Assembly (NCBI GenBank): GCA_017619585.1
Contig: JAFZSA010000034.1
Location: 62,001 to 126,000, forward strand
Direction: 5' to 3'
From: Bacteroidaceae bacterium
GTDB lineage: Bacteria; Bacteroidota; Bacteroidia; Bacteroidales; Bacteroidaceae
Length of the DNA stretch: 64,000 nucleotides
Positions 37,487-46,999 of the stretch are shown here, piece after piece. Below the pieces are notes generated by a model. It had not been told where the DNA came from, searched no databases, and saw only the letters and a list, made by a program, of their open reading frames with translations. The translations under genes and the position numbers were made by a program. Within the stretch, counting starts at the first letter, position 1. Each line of letters starts with the position of its first letter.

Positions 37487-37494
37487 CAAAAATA
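37487..37494 (-). promoter_or_regulatory. -7 box of tdk
   Basis: TATTTTTG on the minus strand, 26 bp upstream of the tdk start. Confidence 0.45.
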
Positions 37495-37590
37495 CACTTT
37501 CTATCCGAATTAGCCCCATAAAGGGGCTTAAAAATACTGAAATAATCAAAATTATTCTGCCTGTTTGTCTGCAATACCGTTTTTTATGTA

Positions 37591-37598
37591 TACATTTG
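37591..37598 (+). promoter_or_regulatory. -7 box of rsmI
   Basis: TACATTTG, with a TTTG 23 bp upstream (37564-37567). The in-frame ATG at 37596 overlaps this box, which supports the later start at 37623. Confidence 0.5.
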
Positions 37599-37622
37599 CT
37601 GCCTAAAAAGAAGTGTCACTAT

Positions 37623-38348
37623 ATGGGAACATTATACTTGGTGCCTACCCCCGTAGGAAATCTTGAGGATATCACTTTCAGAGCCCTGACGGTCCTGAAG
37701 GAGGCTGATTTGGTTTTGGCCGAGGATACGCGTACCAGCGGCATATTGCTGAAGCACTTCGAGATAAAGAAGCCTATGCTCTCTTACCACAAGTTCAACG
37801 AGCACCAGACAGTGGATCGCGTAGTAGAGCGTCTGAAAGGTGGCGAGACGGTGGCAGTGGTCAGCGATGCCGGTACACCTGGTATTAGTGACCCGGGTTT
37901 TTTGGTAGCTCGTGAGGCTATCCGTGCCGGTATTGAGGTGATTACTTTACCTGGAGCGACGGCTTTTGTACCTGCGCTGGTAAGTAGCGGCCTGCCTTGC
38001 GATAAGTTCTGTTTCGAGGGTTTCCTGCCTCAGAAGAAGGGCAGGCAGACACGTCTGAATGCTTTGCAGGATGAGACGCGTACCATCATCTTCTACGAGT
38101 CGCCTCATCGCATTGTCAAGACGTTGGAGCAGTTCATGGAGGTGTTTGGACCGGAAAGACCTGTAAGTGTATGCCGCGAGATTAGTAAGATTCATGAGGA
38201 GAGTGTCAGAGGAACGGTAGAAGAGGTGCTGGCACACTTCAAGGAAAATGAACCCAGAGGAGAGTTTGTAATCGTCTTGGGCGGAGCTTCTCCCCAGCCC
38301 TCTCCAAAGGATAGGGAGATGGATTCTGAAAAAAGAAACAAAAAATAA
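37623..38348 (+). CDS. rsmI: 16S rRNA (cytidine-1402-2'-O)-methyltransferase
   Basis: 241 residues from the ATG at 37623 (MGTLYLVPTPVGNLEDIT), the family's canonical start. Methylates C1402 of 16S rRNA with SAM. 'LVLAEDTRTSGILLKHF', 'VSDAGTPGISDPG', 'LPGATAFVPALVSSGLP' and 'FYESPHRIVKTL' are diagnostic of the tetrapyrrole-methylase fold family. The C-terminus after 'GEFVIVLGG' runs into a C/G palindromic repeat and gains a tail with 'QPSPKDRE'. Confidence 0.96.
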   Translation: MGTLYLVPTPVGNLEDITFRALTVLKEADLVLAEDTRTSGILLKHFEIKKPMLSYHKFNEHQTVDRVVERLKGGETVAVVSDAGTPGISDPGFLVAREAIRAGIEVITLPGATAFVPALVSSGLPCDKFCFEGFLPQKKGRQTRLNALQDETRTIIFYESPHRIVKTLEQFMEVFGPERPVSVCREISKIHEESVRGTVEEVLAHFKENEPRGEFVIVLGGASPQPSPKDREMDSEKRNKK

Positions 38349-38402
38349 CAATTGCTTGCCAAACTTCTCCCCTCTTTTGGAGGGGTCAGGGGGAGGCTTT
38401 AA
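38286..38402. repeat. Two C/G palindromic repeats at and after the rsmI end
   Basis: The first (about 38286-38325, CTCCCCAGCCCTCTCC and GGATAGGGAGA) is within the rsmI coding end. The second (about 38366-38400, CTCCCCTCTTTTGGAGGGGTCAGGGGGAG in two pieces) is intergenic, just before the next gene. Confidence 0.75.
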
Positions 38403-38414
38403 AAACAAAAAGTA

Positions 38415-39269
38415 ATGAAAAAGTTTGGATTTGTTACAGTAGTAGCTTTGTTGCTGGCTTCTTGTGGTCAGAACAAGCAAGCAAGTGAGTCTGCCATAGA
38501 GCAGGAACGTGATTCTTTGCAGAGAATTATCAACGAGAAGGATATTGAGTTGAATGATATCATGAGTACTTTTGATGAGGTACAGGAGGGTATCAGACGT
38601 ATAAATGAGGCTGAAGGACGTGTTACCATTGCTGATGCTACGCCAGAGAGCGCCAGCAGCAAGGAGGTGATACGCGAGAATATGCAGTTCATTCGTGAGG
38701 CTATGCAGCAGAACCGCGATATGATTGCCCAGCTGAAGGAGAAACTGCGTGCAAGCAGCTTCAATGCCGAGAAACTGAAGAAGACAGTAGAGAACCTGCA
38801 GGCTCAGATAGAGACACAGGGAAAGCGCATTCAGGAGTTGGAGGCTGCTCTGGCCGAGAAAGATGCTCAGTTGGCAGCACAGGGCGAGCAGATTAATGCC
38901 TTGAATGAGAATGTGAACACCCTGACAGAAGACAACAAGAGCAAGGCTGCAACTGTAGCCTCTCAGGAGAAGCAGCTGAATGCCGCTTGGTTTGTGTTCG
39001 GTACAAAGGCTGAGCTGAAGGAGCAGAAGATTCTGCAGAGCGGTGATGTGCTGCGCGACGGTAACTTCAACAAGGACTACTTCACTCAGATAGATATCCG
39101 TTATGACAAGGTGATTAAGTTCTACAGCAAGAGCGCAAACATACTTACCAACCATCCCTCTGGTAGCTATCAGATGGTAAAGGACAGCAAGGGTATGTGT
39201 GAGCTGCACATCTCTGACCCTGTTAAGTTCTGGAGCACAGGTAAGTATTTGGTAGTACAGGTGAAATAG
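38415..39269 (+). CDS. Coiled-coil lipoprotein of unknown function
   Basis: 284 residues. Lipoprotein signal MKKFGFVTVVALLLASC (lipobox LASC). Residues ~25-190 are a long Glu/Lys/Gln-rich coiled coil ('LQAQIETQGKRIQELEAALAEKDAQLAAQGEQINAL'). The C-terminal ~90 residues form a small globular domain ('NAAWFVFGTKAELKEQKIL...NKDYFTQIDIRYDKVIKFYSKSANILTNHPSGSYQM'), a pattern common in Bacteroidales lipoproteins. No enzyme motif. Probably a structural protein of the envelope. Confidence 0.8.
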   Translation: MKKFGFVTVVALLLASCGQNKQASESAIEQERDSLQRIINEKDIELNDIMSTFDEVQEGIRRINEAEGRVTIADATPESASSKEVIRENMQFIREAMQQNRDMIAQLKEKLRASSFNAEKLKKTVENLQAQIETQGKRIQELEAALAEKDAQLAAQGEQINALNENVNTLTEDNKSKAATVASQEKQLNAAWFVFGTKAELKEQKILQSGDVLRDGNFNKDYFTQIDIRYDKVIKFYSKSANILTNHPSGSYQMVKDSKGMCELHISDPVKFWSTGKYLVVQVK

Positions 39270-39368
39270 CCCCCTGGCCCCCCTTAGGGGGAGAAGTTTA
39301 AAGTTCAAGAGTTCAATGTTCAAGCAGTTAGCGAAACTATGAATTATGAACTATGAATTATGAATTAA
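39270..39368. repeat. C/G palindrome followed by 7-bp repeats
   Basis: The palindrome (CCCCCTGGCCCCCCTTAGGGGG) is followed by AGTTCAA-type and then CTATGAA/TTATGAA heptamers up to the hflX leader. The TTG at 39375, which would extend hflX, lies at the edge of this array. Confidence 0.8.
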
Positions 39369-39437
39369 AATAAGTTGAAGACAAGCAGAAGTAAACATTA
39401 TAATTCCAGTCGGTCGTCATTACCCTTTGAAGATGGA

Positions 39438-40697
39438 ATGACGGACGTGAAGTTCCACAATGTTGTGGAGACACGTCCCGAAAGAGCCATTCTGGTGGGT
39501 CTTATCACTCCCAATCAGAATGAGCGCAAGACAAAGGAGTACCTTGACGAACTGGAGTTCCTGGCCGAGACGGCAGGAGCAGAAACCATAAAGCGTTTCA
39601 CACAACGTATGAACGGCCCCAGTAGCGTTACCTATCTGGGAATAGGTAAGTTGCAGGAGATAAGGGCCTATATAGTAGCAGAGGAGGATGCCGAGCGCGA
39701 GGTGGATATGGTCATCTTTGATGATGAACTGAGTGCCAAGCAGTTGCGTAACATAGAGAACGAACTGAAGGTGAAGGTGCTGGACCGTACCAGCTTGATT
39801 CTGGATATCTTTGCTATGCGAGCCCAGACGGCAAATGCCAAGACACAGGTCGAGTTGGCACAGTATCGTTATATGCTGCCTCGCTTGCAACGTCTGTGGA
39901 CACACCTTGAACGTCAGGGTGGCGGTTCCGGAAGTGGTGGCGGAAAAGGCTCCGTAGGTCTGCGTGGACCTGGTGAAACGCAGTTAGAGATGGACCGTCG
40001 TATCATCCTGAACCGTATGAGCCTGCTGAAGCAGCGTCTGGCTGATATTGATCGTCAGAAGACTACTCAGCGTGGTAATCGCGGCAGAATGATTCGTGTG
40101 GCATTGGTGGGTTATACCAATGTAGGAAAGAGTACTCTGATGAACCTGCTCTCCAAGAGTGAGGTCTTTGCAGAGAACAAGCTTTTTGCCACATTGGACA
40201 CAACGGTGCGTAAGGTGATTGTGGATAACCTCCCTTTCCTGCTTTCAGATACCGTTGGATTCATTCGTAAGCTTCCTACAGACTTGGTAGATTCCTTCAA
40301 GAGTACCTTGGATGAGGTTCGTGAAGCTGACCTGTTGCTGCACGTAGTGGATATCAGTCATCCCGATTTCGAGGACCAGATAAAGGTGGTAGAGAAGACA
40401 CTATCCGATTTGGGGTGTGCCGACAAACCGTCTATGGTAATCTTCAACAAGATTGATGCCTATACCTGGGAGGAGAAGGATGCTGATGATCTGACACCTG
40501 CAACGGAGAAGAATGTGTCATTGGACGAACTGACACGCACATGGATGTCGCGTCTGAATGGTGACTGCCTCTTTATTTCGGCACAGGAAAAGACCAATCT
40601 GGAAACTATGAAACAGGTTCTATATAATAAGGTCAGGGAACTGCATGTGCAGAAGTACCCCTACAATGACTTCCTGTTCCAGCATTACGAGGAATAA
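39438..40697 (+). CDS. hflX: GTPase HflX
   Basis: 419 residues from the ATG at 39438; the start 'MTDVKFHNVVETRPERAILVGL' fits family members, while a longer TTG start at 39375 adds unrelated basic residues. Ribosome-associated GTPase that rescues or splits stalled ribosomes under stress. The N-terminal HflX domain has 'VTYLGIGKLQEI' and the glycine-rich 'GLRGPGETQLEMDRR'. The G domain has 'GYTNVGKST' (G1), 'DTVGFI' (G3) and 'FNKIDAY' (G4). Confidence 0.94.
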   Translation: MTDVKFHNVVETRPERAILVGLITPNQNERKTKEYLDELEFLAETAGAETIKRFTQRMNGPSSVTYLGIGKLQEIRAYIVAEEDAEREVDMVIFDDELSAKQLRNIENELKVKVLDRTSLILDIFAMRAQTANAKTQVELAQYRYMLPRLQRLWTHLERQGGGSGSGGGKGSVGLRGPGETQLEMDRRIILNRMSLLKQRLADIDRQKTTQRGNRGRMIRVALVGYTNVGKSTLMNLLSKSEVFAENKLFATLDTTVRKVIVDNLPFLLSDTVGFIRKLPTDLVDSFKSTLDEVREADLLLHVVDISHPDFEDQIKVVEKTLSDLGCADKPSMVIFNKIDAYTWEEKDADDLTPATEKNVSLDELTRTWMSRLNGDCLFISAQEKTNLETMKQVLYNKVRELHVQKYPYNDFLFQHYEE

Positions 40698-40720
40698 AAT
40701 AAACTCTTTCGTTGACAGCT

Positions 40721-43252
40721 ATGAAAAGCAAACTGGTTCTGACAATCCTGATGTTGGCTGGTATAGTTTTGGGAACTCATGCTACCGTAGCAGAGAGGAC
40801 TTATACCGAGGCTGACGATGGCGTGCGCGCCAATAAGGAATTATGGAAACAGTTGGAGAGTAGGCTCTATGCCAGTTGGGCTTCGCGCGATGTGCATTAT
40901 GTGAAGACGTCTATCCCCCAGCTGCGTGTAAGGACGGACACTATTGTCTATGCTTGGCGTGGTGAGCGTGTGGGTGTAGAGGCAGTGCTGTTCTCTCCTG
41001 TTGCTGTCAAGAAACTTTCTTTGCGTACCTCGGACTGGGTTAAGACCCAAATGGTCAATGATCAATGGTCAATGGTCAATGATGGAAAGGTTATTCCAGC
41101 CGAGCAGTGTACAGCCCGTTTCTTGCGTTATGTGTTGACAGACGAGTTCAAAACCTGTGGTACGCATCCCAGTGACCTTACACCCTATCTGGTACCGGAT
41201 GTTATTGATTTGGAGAATTCAATGACTATCCCGGCCTGTAGCACACGTCCCGTCTGGCTTACCTTGGAGGTTCCCCGTGATGCAGAACCTGGTATCTACA
41301 CGCTTACCTTGGATATCCTGGATACAGCTACGCAGACAGTGGTTGAACAGCTCACTTTGCGTGTCAATGTTCAGGAGAATGTGTTGCCTTTGCCTAGCGA
41401 ACAGGCTTTTCATCTTGACTTCTGGCAGCAGCCTTATTCTGTATCACGCTACGAGGGTGTGACCCGTTGGAGCGATAAGCACTTTGAGTTGTTGCGTCCC
41501 TATATGGAGTTGTTGGCGCGTGGCGGACAGAGTGTGGTCTCAGCCATACTCTTCTATGAGCCTTGGGGCAGTCAAACCTATGACAAGTTTGATCCGATGA
41601 TCAAGACGACAAAGAAGAAGGATGGCACTTGGAGCTATGACTATAGCATTTTTGACCGTTGGGTGGAATTTATGGCATCCTGTGGCATAGACAAGCAGAT
41701 AGACTGCTTCACTATGATTCCTTGGAATATGACTTTCCGCTACTATGATGAGGCACAAAAGAAACAGGTTGATCTGAAGACCAGTACTTCTGCAGCTGAA
41801 TACAAGGAGTTGTGGACAGCCTTCCTAACTTCCTTTGCAGATCATCTAAGAGAGAAAGGGTGGTTTGAGAAGACCATGATTGCGATGGACGAGCGTGATG
41901 TGACCAACATGCTCGAGGCTTACGATATTGCGCAGGAGGCTGTTCCTGGCTTTCGCCTTGCTTTGGCTGGTCACTACCACAAGGAGTTGGTAGATAAGTT
42001 GGCGGATTATTGTATATCCTTCTGGCAAAAGTTCTCAGCCGATGAACTGAAGAGTCGCCGTGCTAAAGGTTGGTACTCAACAACCTATACCTGCTGTTCC
42101 ACCCGTAAGCCTAATATCTTTACCAACAGTCTGCCTGCCGAGGCTGCTTTCCTTCCCATCTTCTCTGTGGCTAATGACTTTGACGGATACCTGCATTGGT
42201 CATGGATGAACTGGCCGGAAAAGCCGCTTACTGATAGTCGTTACAGGCTTTTTGCGCCGGGTGACACCTATTGTATCTATCCTGGTCCGCGTAGCAGTGT
42301 TCGTTGGGAGCGTTTCATGGAGGGTGTTCAGCAGTCCGAGAAGATACGTATCTTGCGTCAGCAGTATCAGGCCAACGGTGACAGCAAGGCGCTGACCAAG
42401 CTCAATAAGGCTGTGGAGGGTTTTAACTCCAGTAAAATCACCTATTATGAATCAGCTTCTAAGCGTGTCAACTACCTGGAGAGTGTGCTCAACAATGCAC
42501 CAGAGCCTCCCGAGGAAGAAGTCTTTGCCTATTGCGAGGCAATGCTGGACTATGAAAAGCGTGCTGAGGCTATAGAGAATCGTTGGCTCTCGGAAGTCAA
42601 GACAACCAATTGCCTACAGGACATGGAGTACAGTACTACCACCCATAGCGTTGACGGCTATGTCCGTGTACCAACCCCTATCATAGTAGAGCAGGGTAAA
42701 TCATTCAGGCTGAAGACTGTTGCTGCACAGAATGATGACGATTTGCGTTACTGTCGTGAAGCTATCTTTGCCGATTGGAACTGCGACAGCATCTTTGACT
42801 CTACAACATCCGAGAAGGTTGCATCTTTGGGTAATGCCAAGACGGCTAATACCTCTATCTTGAACCACACGTTCTATATCCGTGTACCCTCTAATGCCAC
42901 TCCAGGTCCTTCACGTCTGCGTATCTGCTTCGTTGATGCCTGGAGGGATGAACCAATGCCTTGTGGCGAACAGTACAAAGGCTATATCATGGATATTCCC
43001 ATGGAGATAGTTGACAAGGAACTGGCTGTCAGTGAACTACAGAAGCCTTTACCTTTCTGGGAAGGCAAGACGTTGCGTCTGCCTTGGCCTGCAACTCTTG
43101 TGGTCTATAACAGTGCCGGAGCAATGGTAGATCTGATACAGCAGGCTCAATCCTATACCACAACTGGATATCTGCCCGGCATTTATGTGATAGAAGTTGT
43201 TAGCCCCAATGGGGAGCGATTGCAATATAAATTTGCAACAAAGACCCCCTAA
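40721..43252 (+). CDS. Secreted DUF4091 glycoside-hydrolase-like protein
   Basis: 843 residues from the ATG at 40721, with a signal peptide (MKSKLVLTILMLAGIVLGTHA). An N-terminal beta-domain (to ~240) and a barrel (250-560) are followed by a DUF4091-type region ('GDTYCIYPGPRSSVRWERFMEGVQQSEKIRIL'). This architecture resembles GH123-like N-acetylgalactosaminidases; 'MIAMDERDV' may hold the acid residue. A GEVED-like segment and a Por-type sorting domain ('LVVYNSAGAMVD...LPGIYVIEV') suggest type IX secretion. Residues ~111-121 ('MVNDQWSMVND') are encoded by an in-frame heptamer array, and the last residues (TKTP) come from a C/G repeat. Confidence 0.8.
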   Translation: MKSKLVLTILMLAGIVLGTHATVAERTYTEADDGVRANKELWKQLESRLYASWASRDVHYVKTSIPQLRVRTDTIVYAWRGERVGVEAVLFSPVAVKKLSLRTSDWVKTQMVNDQWSMVNDGKVIPAEQCTARFLRYVLTDEFKTCGTHPSDLTPYLVPDVIDLENSMTIPACSTRPVWLTLEVPRDAEPGIYTLTLDILDTATQTVVEQLTLRVNVQENVLPLPSEQAFHLDFWQQPYSVSRYEGVTRWSDKHFELLRPYMELLARGGQSVVSAILFYEPWGSQTYDKFDPMIKTTKKKDGTWSYDYSIFDRWVEFMASCGIDKQIDCFTMIPWNMTFRYYDEAQKKQVDLKTSTSAAEYKELWTAFLTSFADHLREKGWFEKTMIAMDERDVTNMLEAYDIAQEAVPGFRLALAGHYHKELVDKLADYCISFWQKFSADELKSRRAKGWYSTTYTCCSTRKPNIFTNSLPAEAAFLPIFSVANDFDGYLHWSWMNWPEKPLTDSRYRLFAPGDTYCIYPGPRSSVRWERFMEGVQQSEKIRILRQQYQANGDSKALTKLNKAVEGFNSSKITYYESASKRVNYLESVLNNAPEPPEEEVFAYCEAMLDYEKRAEAIENRWLSEVKTTNCLQDMEYSTTTHSVDGYVRVPTPIIVEQGKSFRLKTVAAQNDDDLRYCREAIFADWNCDSIFDSTTSEKVASLGNAKTANTSILNHTFYIRVPSNATPGPSRLRICFVDAWRDEPMPCGEQYKGYIMDIPMEIVDKELAVSELQKPLPFWEGKTLRLPWPATLVVYNSAGAMVDLIQQAQSYTTTGYLPGIYVIEVVSPNGERLQYKFATKTP
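41051..41085. repeat. 7-bp repeat array inside the DUF4091 gene
   Basis: ATGGTCA, ATGATCA, ATGGTCA, ATGGTCA and ATGATGG: five heptamers within coding sequence. They are the same unit type as the intergenic array at 48209. Confidence 0.85.
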
Positions 43253-43326
43253 CCCCCTTTAGGGGGAATAAATATCCCAATAGTAAATAAATTGTAAATT
43301 GTAAATCGTCAAATAGTAAATATAGT
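43244..43326. repeat. C/G palindrome plus 7-bp repeats before fumarase
   Basis: CCCCCTAACCCCC / AGGGGG overlaps the previous stop codon. It is followed by ATTGTAA, ATTGTAA, ATCGTCA and AATAGTA units up to one base before the fumarase ATG. Confidence 0.8.
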
Positions 43327-43327
43327 A

Positions 43328-44968
43328 ATGGCTGAATTCAAGTATGCCCCAATGTTCCAGATGGGCGAGGACAAAACCGAATACCGCCTCCTGACAAAGG
43401 AGGGAGTAAGCGTAAGCGAGTTTGAGGGTCACAAGATTCTGAAGGTTAGCAAGGAAGCGCTGACCTTGCTGGCACAGCAGTGTTTCCATGATGTGGAATT
43501 CATGCTGCGCCGTGAACACAACCTGCAGGTTGCCAAAGTGCTTTCAGACCCCGAGGCAAGTGAGAATGACAAGTATGTAGCTCTGCAGTTCCTGCGCAAT
43601 GCCGATGTAGCTGCTAAGGGCGTGTTGCCCTTCTGCCAGGATACCGGTACTGCCATCATACATGGCGAGAAGGGACAGCAGGTATGGACAGGTTTCGAGG
43701 ATGAGGAAGCACTCTCACGTGGTGTCTTCAATACCTTCACACAGGACAACCTGCGTTATTCTCAGAATGCACCCCTTAATATGTATGACGAGGTGAACAC
43801 CAAGTGCAACCTGCCTGCTCAGATTGATATTGAGGCTGTCGAGGGTGCCGAGTATCGCTTCATCTGCGTAGCCAAGGGTGGTGGCTCTGCCAACAAAACC
43901 TATTTCTACCCCATGACAAAGGCTCTGATTCAGAACGAGAAGACTCTGCTGCCTTGGCTGGTTGAGGAGATGAAGCACCTGGGAACAGCTGCTTGTCCTC
44001 CTTATCATATCTGCTTTGTTATTGGTGGTACCAGTGCCGAGAAGAACCTGCTGACCGTGAAGCTGGGTTCTATCAAGTACTATGACAGTCTGCCTACTAC
44101 AGGCGATGAGACTGGTCGTGCCTTCCGTGATATCGACTTGGAGGAGAAACTGCTGAAGGAAGCTCAGAAGATTGGTTTGGGTGCTCAGTTCGGTGGTAAG
44201 TACCTGGCTCATGATATCCGTGTAATTCGTCTGCCTCGCCATGGTGCTTCTCTGCCCGTAGGTATGGGTGTCAGCTGCTCTGCTGACCGTAACATTAAGG
44301 CAAAGATCAACGAGGATGGTATCTGGATTGAGAAGATGGATAGCAACCCCACAGAGTTGATTCCTGAGGAGCTGCGCAATCCGGGCGAGGGTCCCAAGGG
44401 TATCGAGATTGACCTGAACAAAGGTATCGATGCTGTACGTGCCGAACTGACCAAGTATCCCGTTAGCACTCGTGTCAACCTGAAGGGCACCATCATTGTG
44501 GCTCGTGACATTGCTCATGCCAAGTTGAAGGCCCGCCTGGATGCCGGTGAGGGTATGCCTCAGTACTTCAAGGATTATCCTGTGCTGTATGCCGGTCCTG
44601 CCAAGACACCTGAAGGCTATCCCTGTGGTTCTATGGGTCCCACCACAGCCAACCGTATGGATCCCTATGTAGATGAGTTCCAGGCTAACGGTGCTTCTCT
44701 GGTGATGATTGCCAAGGGTAATCGTACCCAGCAGGTTACAGATGCCTGCAAGAAGCATGGTGGCTTCTATCTGGGTACTATCGGTGGTGTAGCTGCCGTA
44801 CTGAGCCAGAGTAGCATCAAGAGCATTGAATGCGTTGAGTATCCCGAGTTGGGTATGGAGGCTATTTGGAAGATTGACGTAGAAGACTTCCCTGCCTTCA
44901 TCCTGGTAGATGACAAGGGTAACGACTTCTTCCAGCAGCTCAAGCCCTGGTGCCCTGCTTGTAAGTGA
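43328..44968 (+). CDS. fumB: Class I (iron-sulfur) fumarate hydratase
   Basis: 546 residues, full length for the one-chain FumA/FumB form. Interconverts fumarate and malate in the cytoplasm with an oxygen-sensitive [4Fe-4S] cluster. Cysteine-bearing '[13 protein letters not shown]' and '[14 protein letters not shown]', the substrate region '[12 protein letters not shown]', and the C-terminal '[31 protein letters not shown]' are visible. The ATG is preceded only by repeats, so its promoter is unclear. Confidence 0.95.
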   Translation: MAEFKYAPMFQMGEDKTEYRLLTKEGVSVSEFEGHKILKVSKEALTLLAQQCFHDVEFMLRREHNLQVAKVLSDPEASENDKYVALQFLRNADVAAKGVLPFCQDTGTAIIHGEKGQQVWTGFEDEEALSRGVFNTFTQDNLRYSQNAPLNMYDEVNTKCNLPAQIDIEAVEGAEYRFICVAKGGGSANKTYFYPMTKALIQNEKTLLPWLVEEMKHLGTAACPPYHICFVIGGTSAEKNLLTVKLGSIKYYDSLPTTGDETGRAFRDIDLEEKLLKEAQKIGLGAQFGGKYLAHDIRVIRLPRHGASLPVGMGVSCSADRNIKAKINEDGIWIEKMDSNPTELIPEELRNPGEGPKGIEIDLNKGIDAVRAELTKYPVSTRVNLKGTIIVARDIAHAKLKARLDAGEGMPQYFKDYPVLYAGPAKTPEGYPCGSMGPTTANRMDPYVDEFQANGASLVMIAKGNRTQQVTDACKKHGGFYLGTIGGVAAVLSQSSIKSIECVEYPELGMEAIWKIDVEDFPAFILVDDKGNDFFQQLKPWCPACK

Positions 44969-44970
44969 CA

Positions 44971-45037
44971 GACCCTCTCCTCGCTCCCCCGTAAGGGGGA
45001 GGGCTTTTAAATTTCGCTAATCCCTAACCGCTAACCA
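44971..45037. repeat. C/G palindrome plus heptamers after fumarase
   Basis: CCCTCTCCTCGCTCCCCCGTAAGGGGGAGGG, then GCTAATC, CCTAACC and GCTAACC units. The stop codon (TAG on the minus strand) of the converging DUF349 gene lies in the heptamers. Confidence 0.8.
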
Positions 45038-46889
45038 CCCAAAAAGTAAGGCAGACCTGGAATTCCAGATCTGCCTTACTTTTTATTGTGATAATAAATT
45101 CTTTTCCTTCGTTTGCTATCTGCTCGTCAACGGCTTTGATTTTCTGAGCCAACAGAGAGAGCTCGTCGCGCAACTTCTCAACTTTCTTCTTCATACTGTC
45201 AACCAATGAGTTGCCCTTCTTGCTATTGCTGGAGAGGAAGCCCAGGTTGTTCTCGTAAGTATTCAACTCGTCACGCATACGCTCATAGGCACGCATCATA
45301 CGCTGGCGCTCGTTACTTAGGCTACCGCCTTCCTTCTCAATCTTCTGAGCCAGGTTGTTGCGGAAGTTGTTCAGATGACGCTTAGCCTGTGAAGCACTCA
45401 GTGCGCCATAGATCTTGTCGCATACCTCGCGATAGTCCTTATAGAGCTTGTCCTTGTCGCGGAAAGGTACGTGTCCAACCTCGTTCCATTTCTTCTGAAG
45501 TTCCTTCACCTCCTGAATGATTTCCTCACCCTCCTTGGATGCCAGTTCTTTCAGGCGCTCTATGATGTTCAGTTTCTCTTCCTTGTTGGCATTCTGTTCG
45601 TCGCGGATACCTGCAGTTGCCTGCTGACGTGCCTCGAAGAAGTGGTCGCAAGCTCCAACAAAGCGCTTCCATAAGTCCTCAGAGTACTTGTGGGGTACAT
45701 TGCCAATTTCCTTCCACTGCTTCTGCAGTTTCACCAGGATGTCTCCTGTGCTGCGCCAGTCTGTGCTGTCTTTCAGGGATTCTGCCTTCTCAACCAGTTC
45801 CTTCTTCTTGGCCAGATTCTCATTCAGGCTTTCTTTCAGGGCCTGGAAGAACTGAGCCTTCTTCTCAAAGAACACATCGCATCCCTTGCGGAAACGCTCA
45901 AAGATAGCTGTGTTCATCTTCTGGGGTGCAAAGCCTATGGTCTTCCAAGTGGCCTGCATTTCAATGATCTTCTTGGTCATCTCGTCCCAGTCAGAAGAGG
46001 TCTTTAGATCATCTGTTGAGATAGCCTCTATCTGTTCGCACAAAGCGGTCTTCTGGTTCAGGTTCTCTTCCTCTTTGGCCTTGCGAGCCTCGAAGAAGTC
46101 CTGATGGCGCTTGTAAATAGCTGTAGTGGCAGCCTTGAAGCGGTTCCAGATTTCCTCGCGGAGTTCGCGGGCAACGGGACCGGTCTCTTTCCACTCCTGG
46201 TTCAGGATGAGCATCTGGTTGTAGGCTGCTACCACTTCGGGAGCCTCTATCAGTGCCTCTGCTTCTTCGCACAGGCGTGTCTTAGCCTCCAAGTTCTTGC
46301 GGAAATCGTAGTCACGCAGCTCATGTCCTAATTTCAGCAGGTCATAGAACTGTTCAACGTAGAGCTGGTAGTTCTTCCATAGCTCTGTGGCACGTTCAGC
46401 GGGAACCTGCTTTATCTCCTTCCATTCGGTTTGCAGGGCCTTGAACTCATCAAAGGCATTGTTTGCTTCCTCTGGGGTAGAGGCTAACTGCTGAATGCGA
46501 TCCAGGATTTCCAGTTTTCTCTTCAGATTCTCTTGCTTCTGGCGTTCCAGTTCCTCTTGTGCTGCAGCTCTGCGGTCGCGAATCAACTGCATGGATGCAC
46601 GGAACTCAGGTTCCAGGGGGTCTATCTGTGGCTCAAACTTCTCGGGTTCGCCACCGCCTTCTATAAAGGCATTGCGTGCCTCTTGGATGTCGTTGTTATG
46701 AAACTTGTAGAAGAGTTGTTTTAGCAAGTCAAGTTCTTGCTTTTCAGCCAGTTCTTCGCTCTGTGCGATTTCCTTTACGCGGTTTACAACCTCCTCTTTG
46801 GTAGTATATACAGGCACTGCGGGTGCTGCATTAATCTCAGAAGACTGCTCTGTGGCAGTAGTTACATTAGTCTCTAAAGAGTCCATCAT
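45024..46889 (-). CDS. DUF349-repeat protein
   Basis: 621 residues, very Glu/Lys-rich and helical. Four to five DUF349 repeats are recognisable by a recurring 'LxxxWKEIGxVPxKxxxxLWxRF' pattern (for example 'LQKQWKEIGNVPHKYSEDLWKRF' and 'LNQEWKETGPVARELREEIWNRF'), about 70-75 residues each. No signal peptide, so cytoplasmic; the function is unknown to me. The last ~12 residues are odd: the frame runs through a strong terminator hairpin (45041-45084) and stops only in the repeat beyond it. Confidence 0.85.
   Translation of the reverse strand: MMDSLETNVTTATEQSSEINAAPAVPVYTTKEEVVNRVKEIAQSEELAEKQELDLLKQLFYKFHNNDIQEARNAFIEGGGEPEKFEPQIDPLEPEFRASMQLIRDRRAAAQEELERQKQENLKRKLEILDRIQQLASTPEEANNAFDEFKALQTEWKEIKQVPAERATELWKNYQLYVEQFYDLLKLGHELRDYDFRKNLEAKTRLCEEAEALIEAPEVVAAYNQMLILNQEWKETGPVARELREEIWNRFKAATTAIYKRHQDFFEARKAKEEENLNQKTALCEQIEAISTDDLKTSSDWDEMTKKIIEMQATWKTIGFAPQKMNTAIFERFRKGCDVFFEKKAQFFQALKESLNENLAKKKELVEKAESLKDSTDWRSTGDILVKLQKQWKEIGNVPHKYSEDLWKRFVGACDHFFEARQQATAGIRDEQNANKEEKLNIIERLKELASKEGEEIIQEVKELQKKWNEVGHVPFRDKDKLYKDYREVCDKIYGALSASQAKRHLNNFRNNLAQKIEKEGGSLSNERQRMMRAYERMRDELNTYENNLGFLSSNSKKGNSLVDSMKKKVEKLRDELSLLAQKIKAVDEQIANEGKEFIITIKSKADLEFQVCLTFWVVSG
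45041..45084. terminator. Strong bidirectional hairpin overlapping the DUF349 3' end
   Basis: Twenty-bp arms (AAAAAGTAAGGCAGACCTGG and its near-perfect complement, one mismatch) with loop AATT and T5 on both strands. It terminates fumarase from the left. On the minus strand it lies inside the DUF349 reading frame, 15 bp before the stop. Confidence 0.85.
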
Positions 46890-46999
46890 TTAAAGTTTTT
46901 AGTATTATCTCCCCAATTCTTTGGGGTTGCGAAATACAAAATAAGGCAAAATATCCCTTATAACCTAATAAAAAATGCTTTTTTTTGAGAAAAAGTGAA

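Noticed and set aside
37947..39323. 458-codon minus-strand open frame
   Set aside because: Antisense to rsmI and the coiled-coil lipoprotein, both well supported; its composition is a codon-bias shadow and it crosses repeats.
39375..39437. TTG-started N-terminal extension of HflX
   Set aside because: It begins at the edge of a repeat array and adds 21 residues not typical of the family; the ATG at 39438 fits better.
43715..44758. 347-codon minus-strand open frame
   Set aside because: Lies wholly within fumarase on the opposite strand and has no start context or homology pattern.
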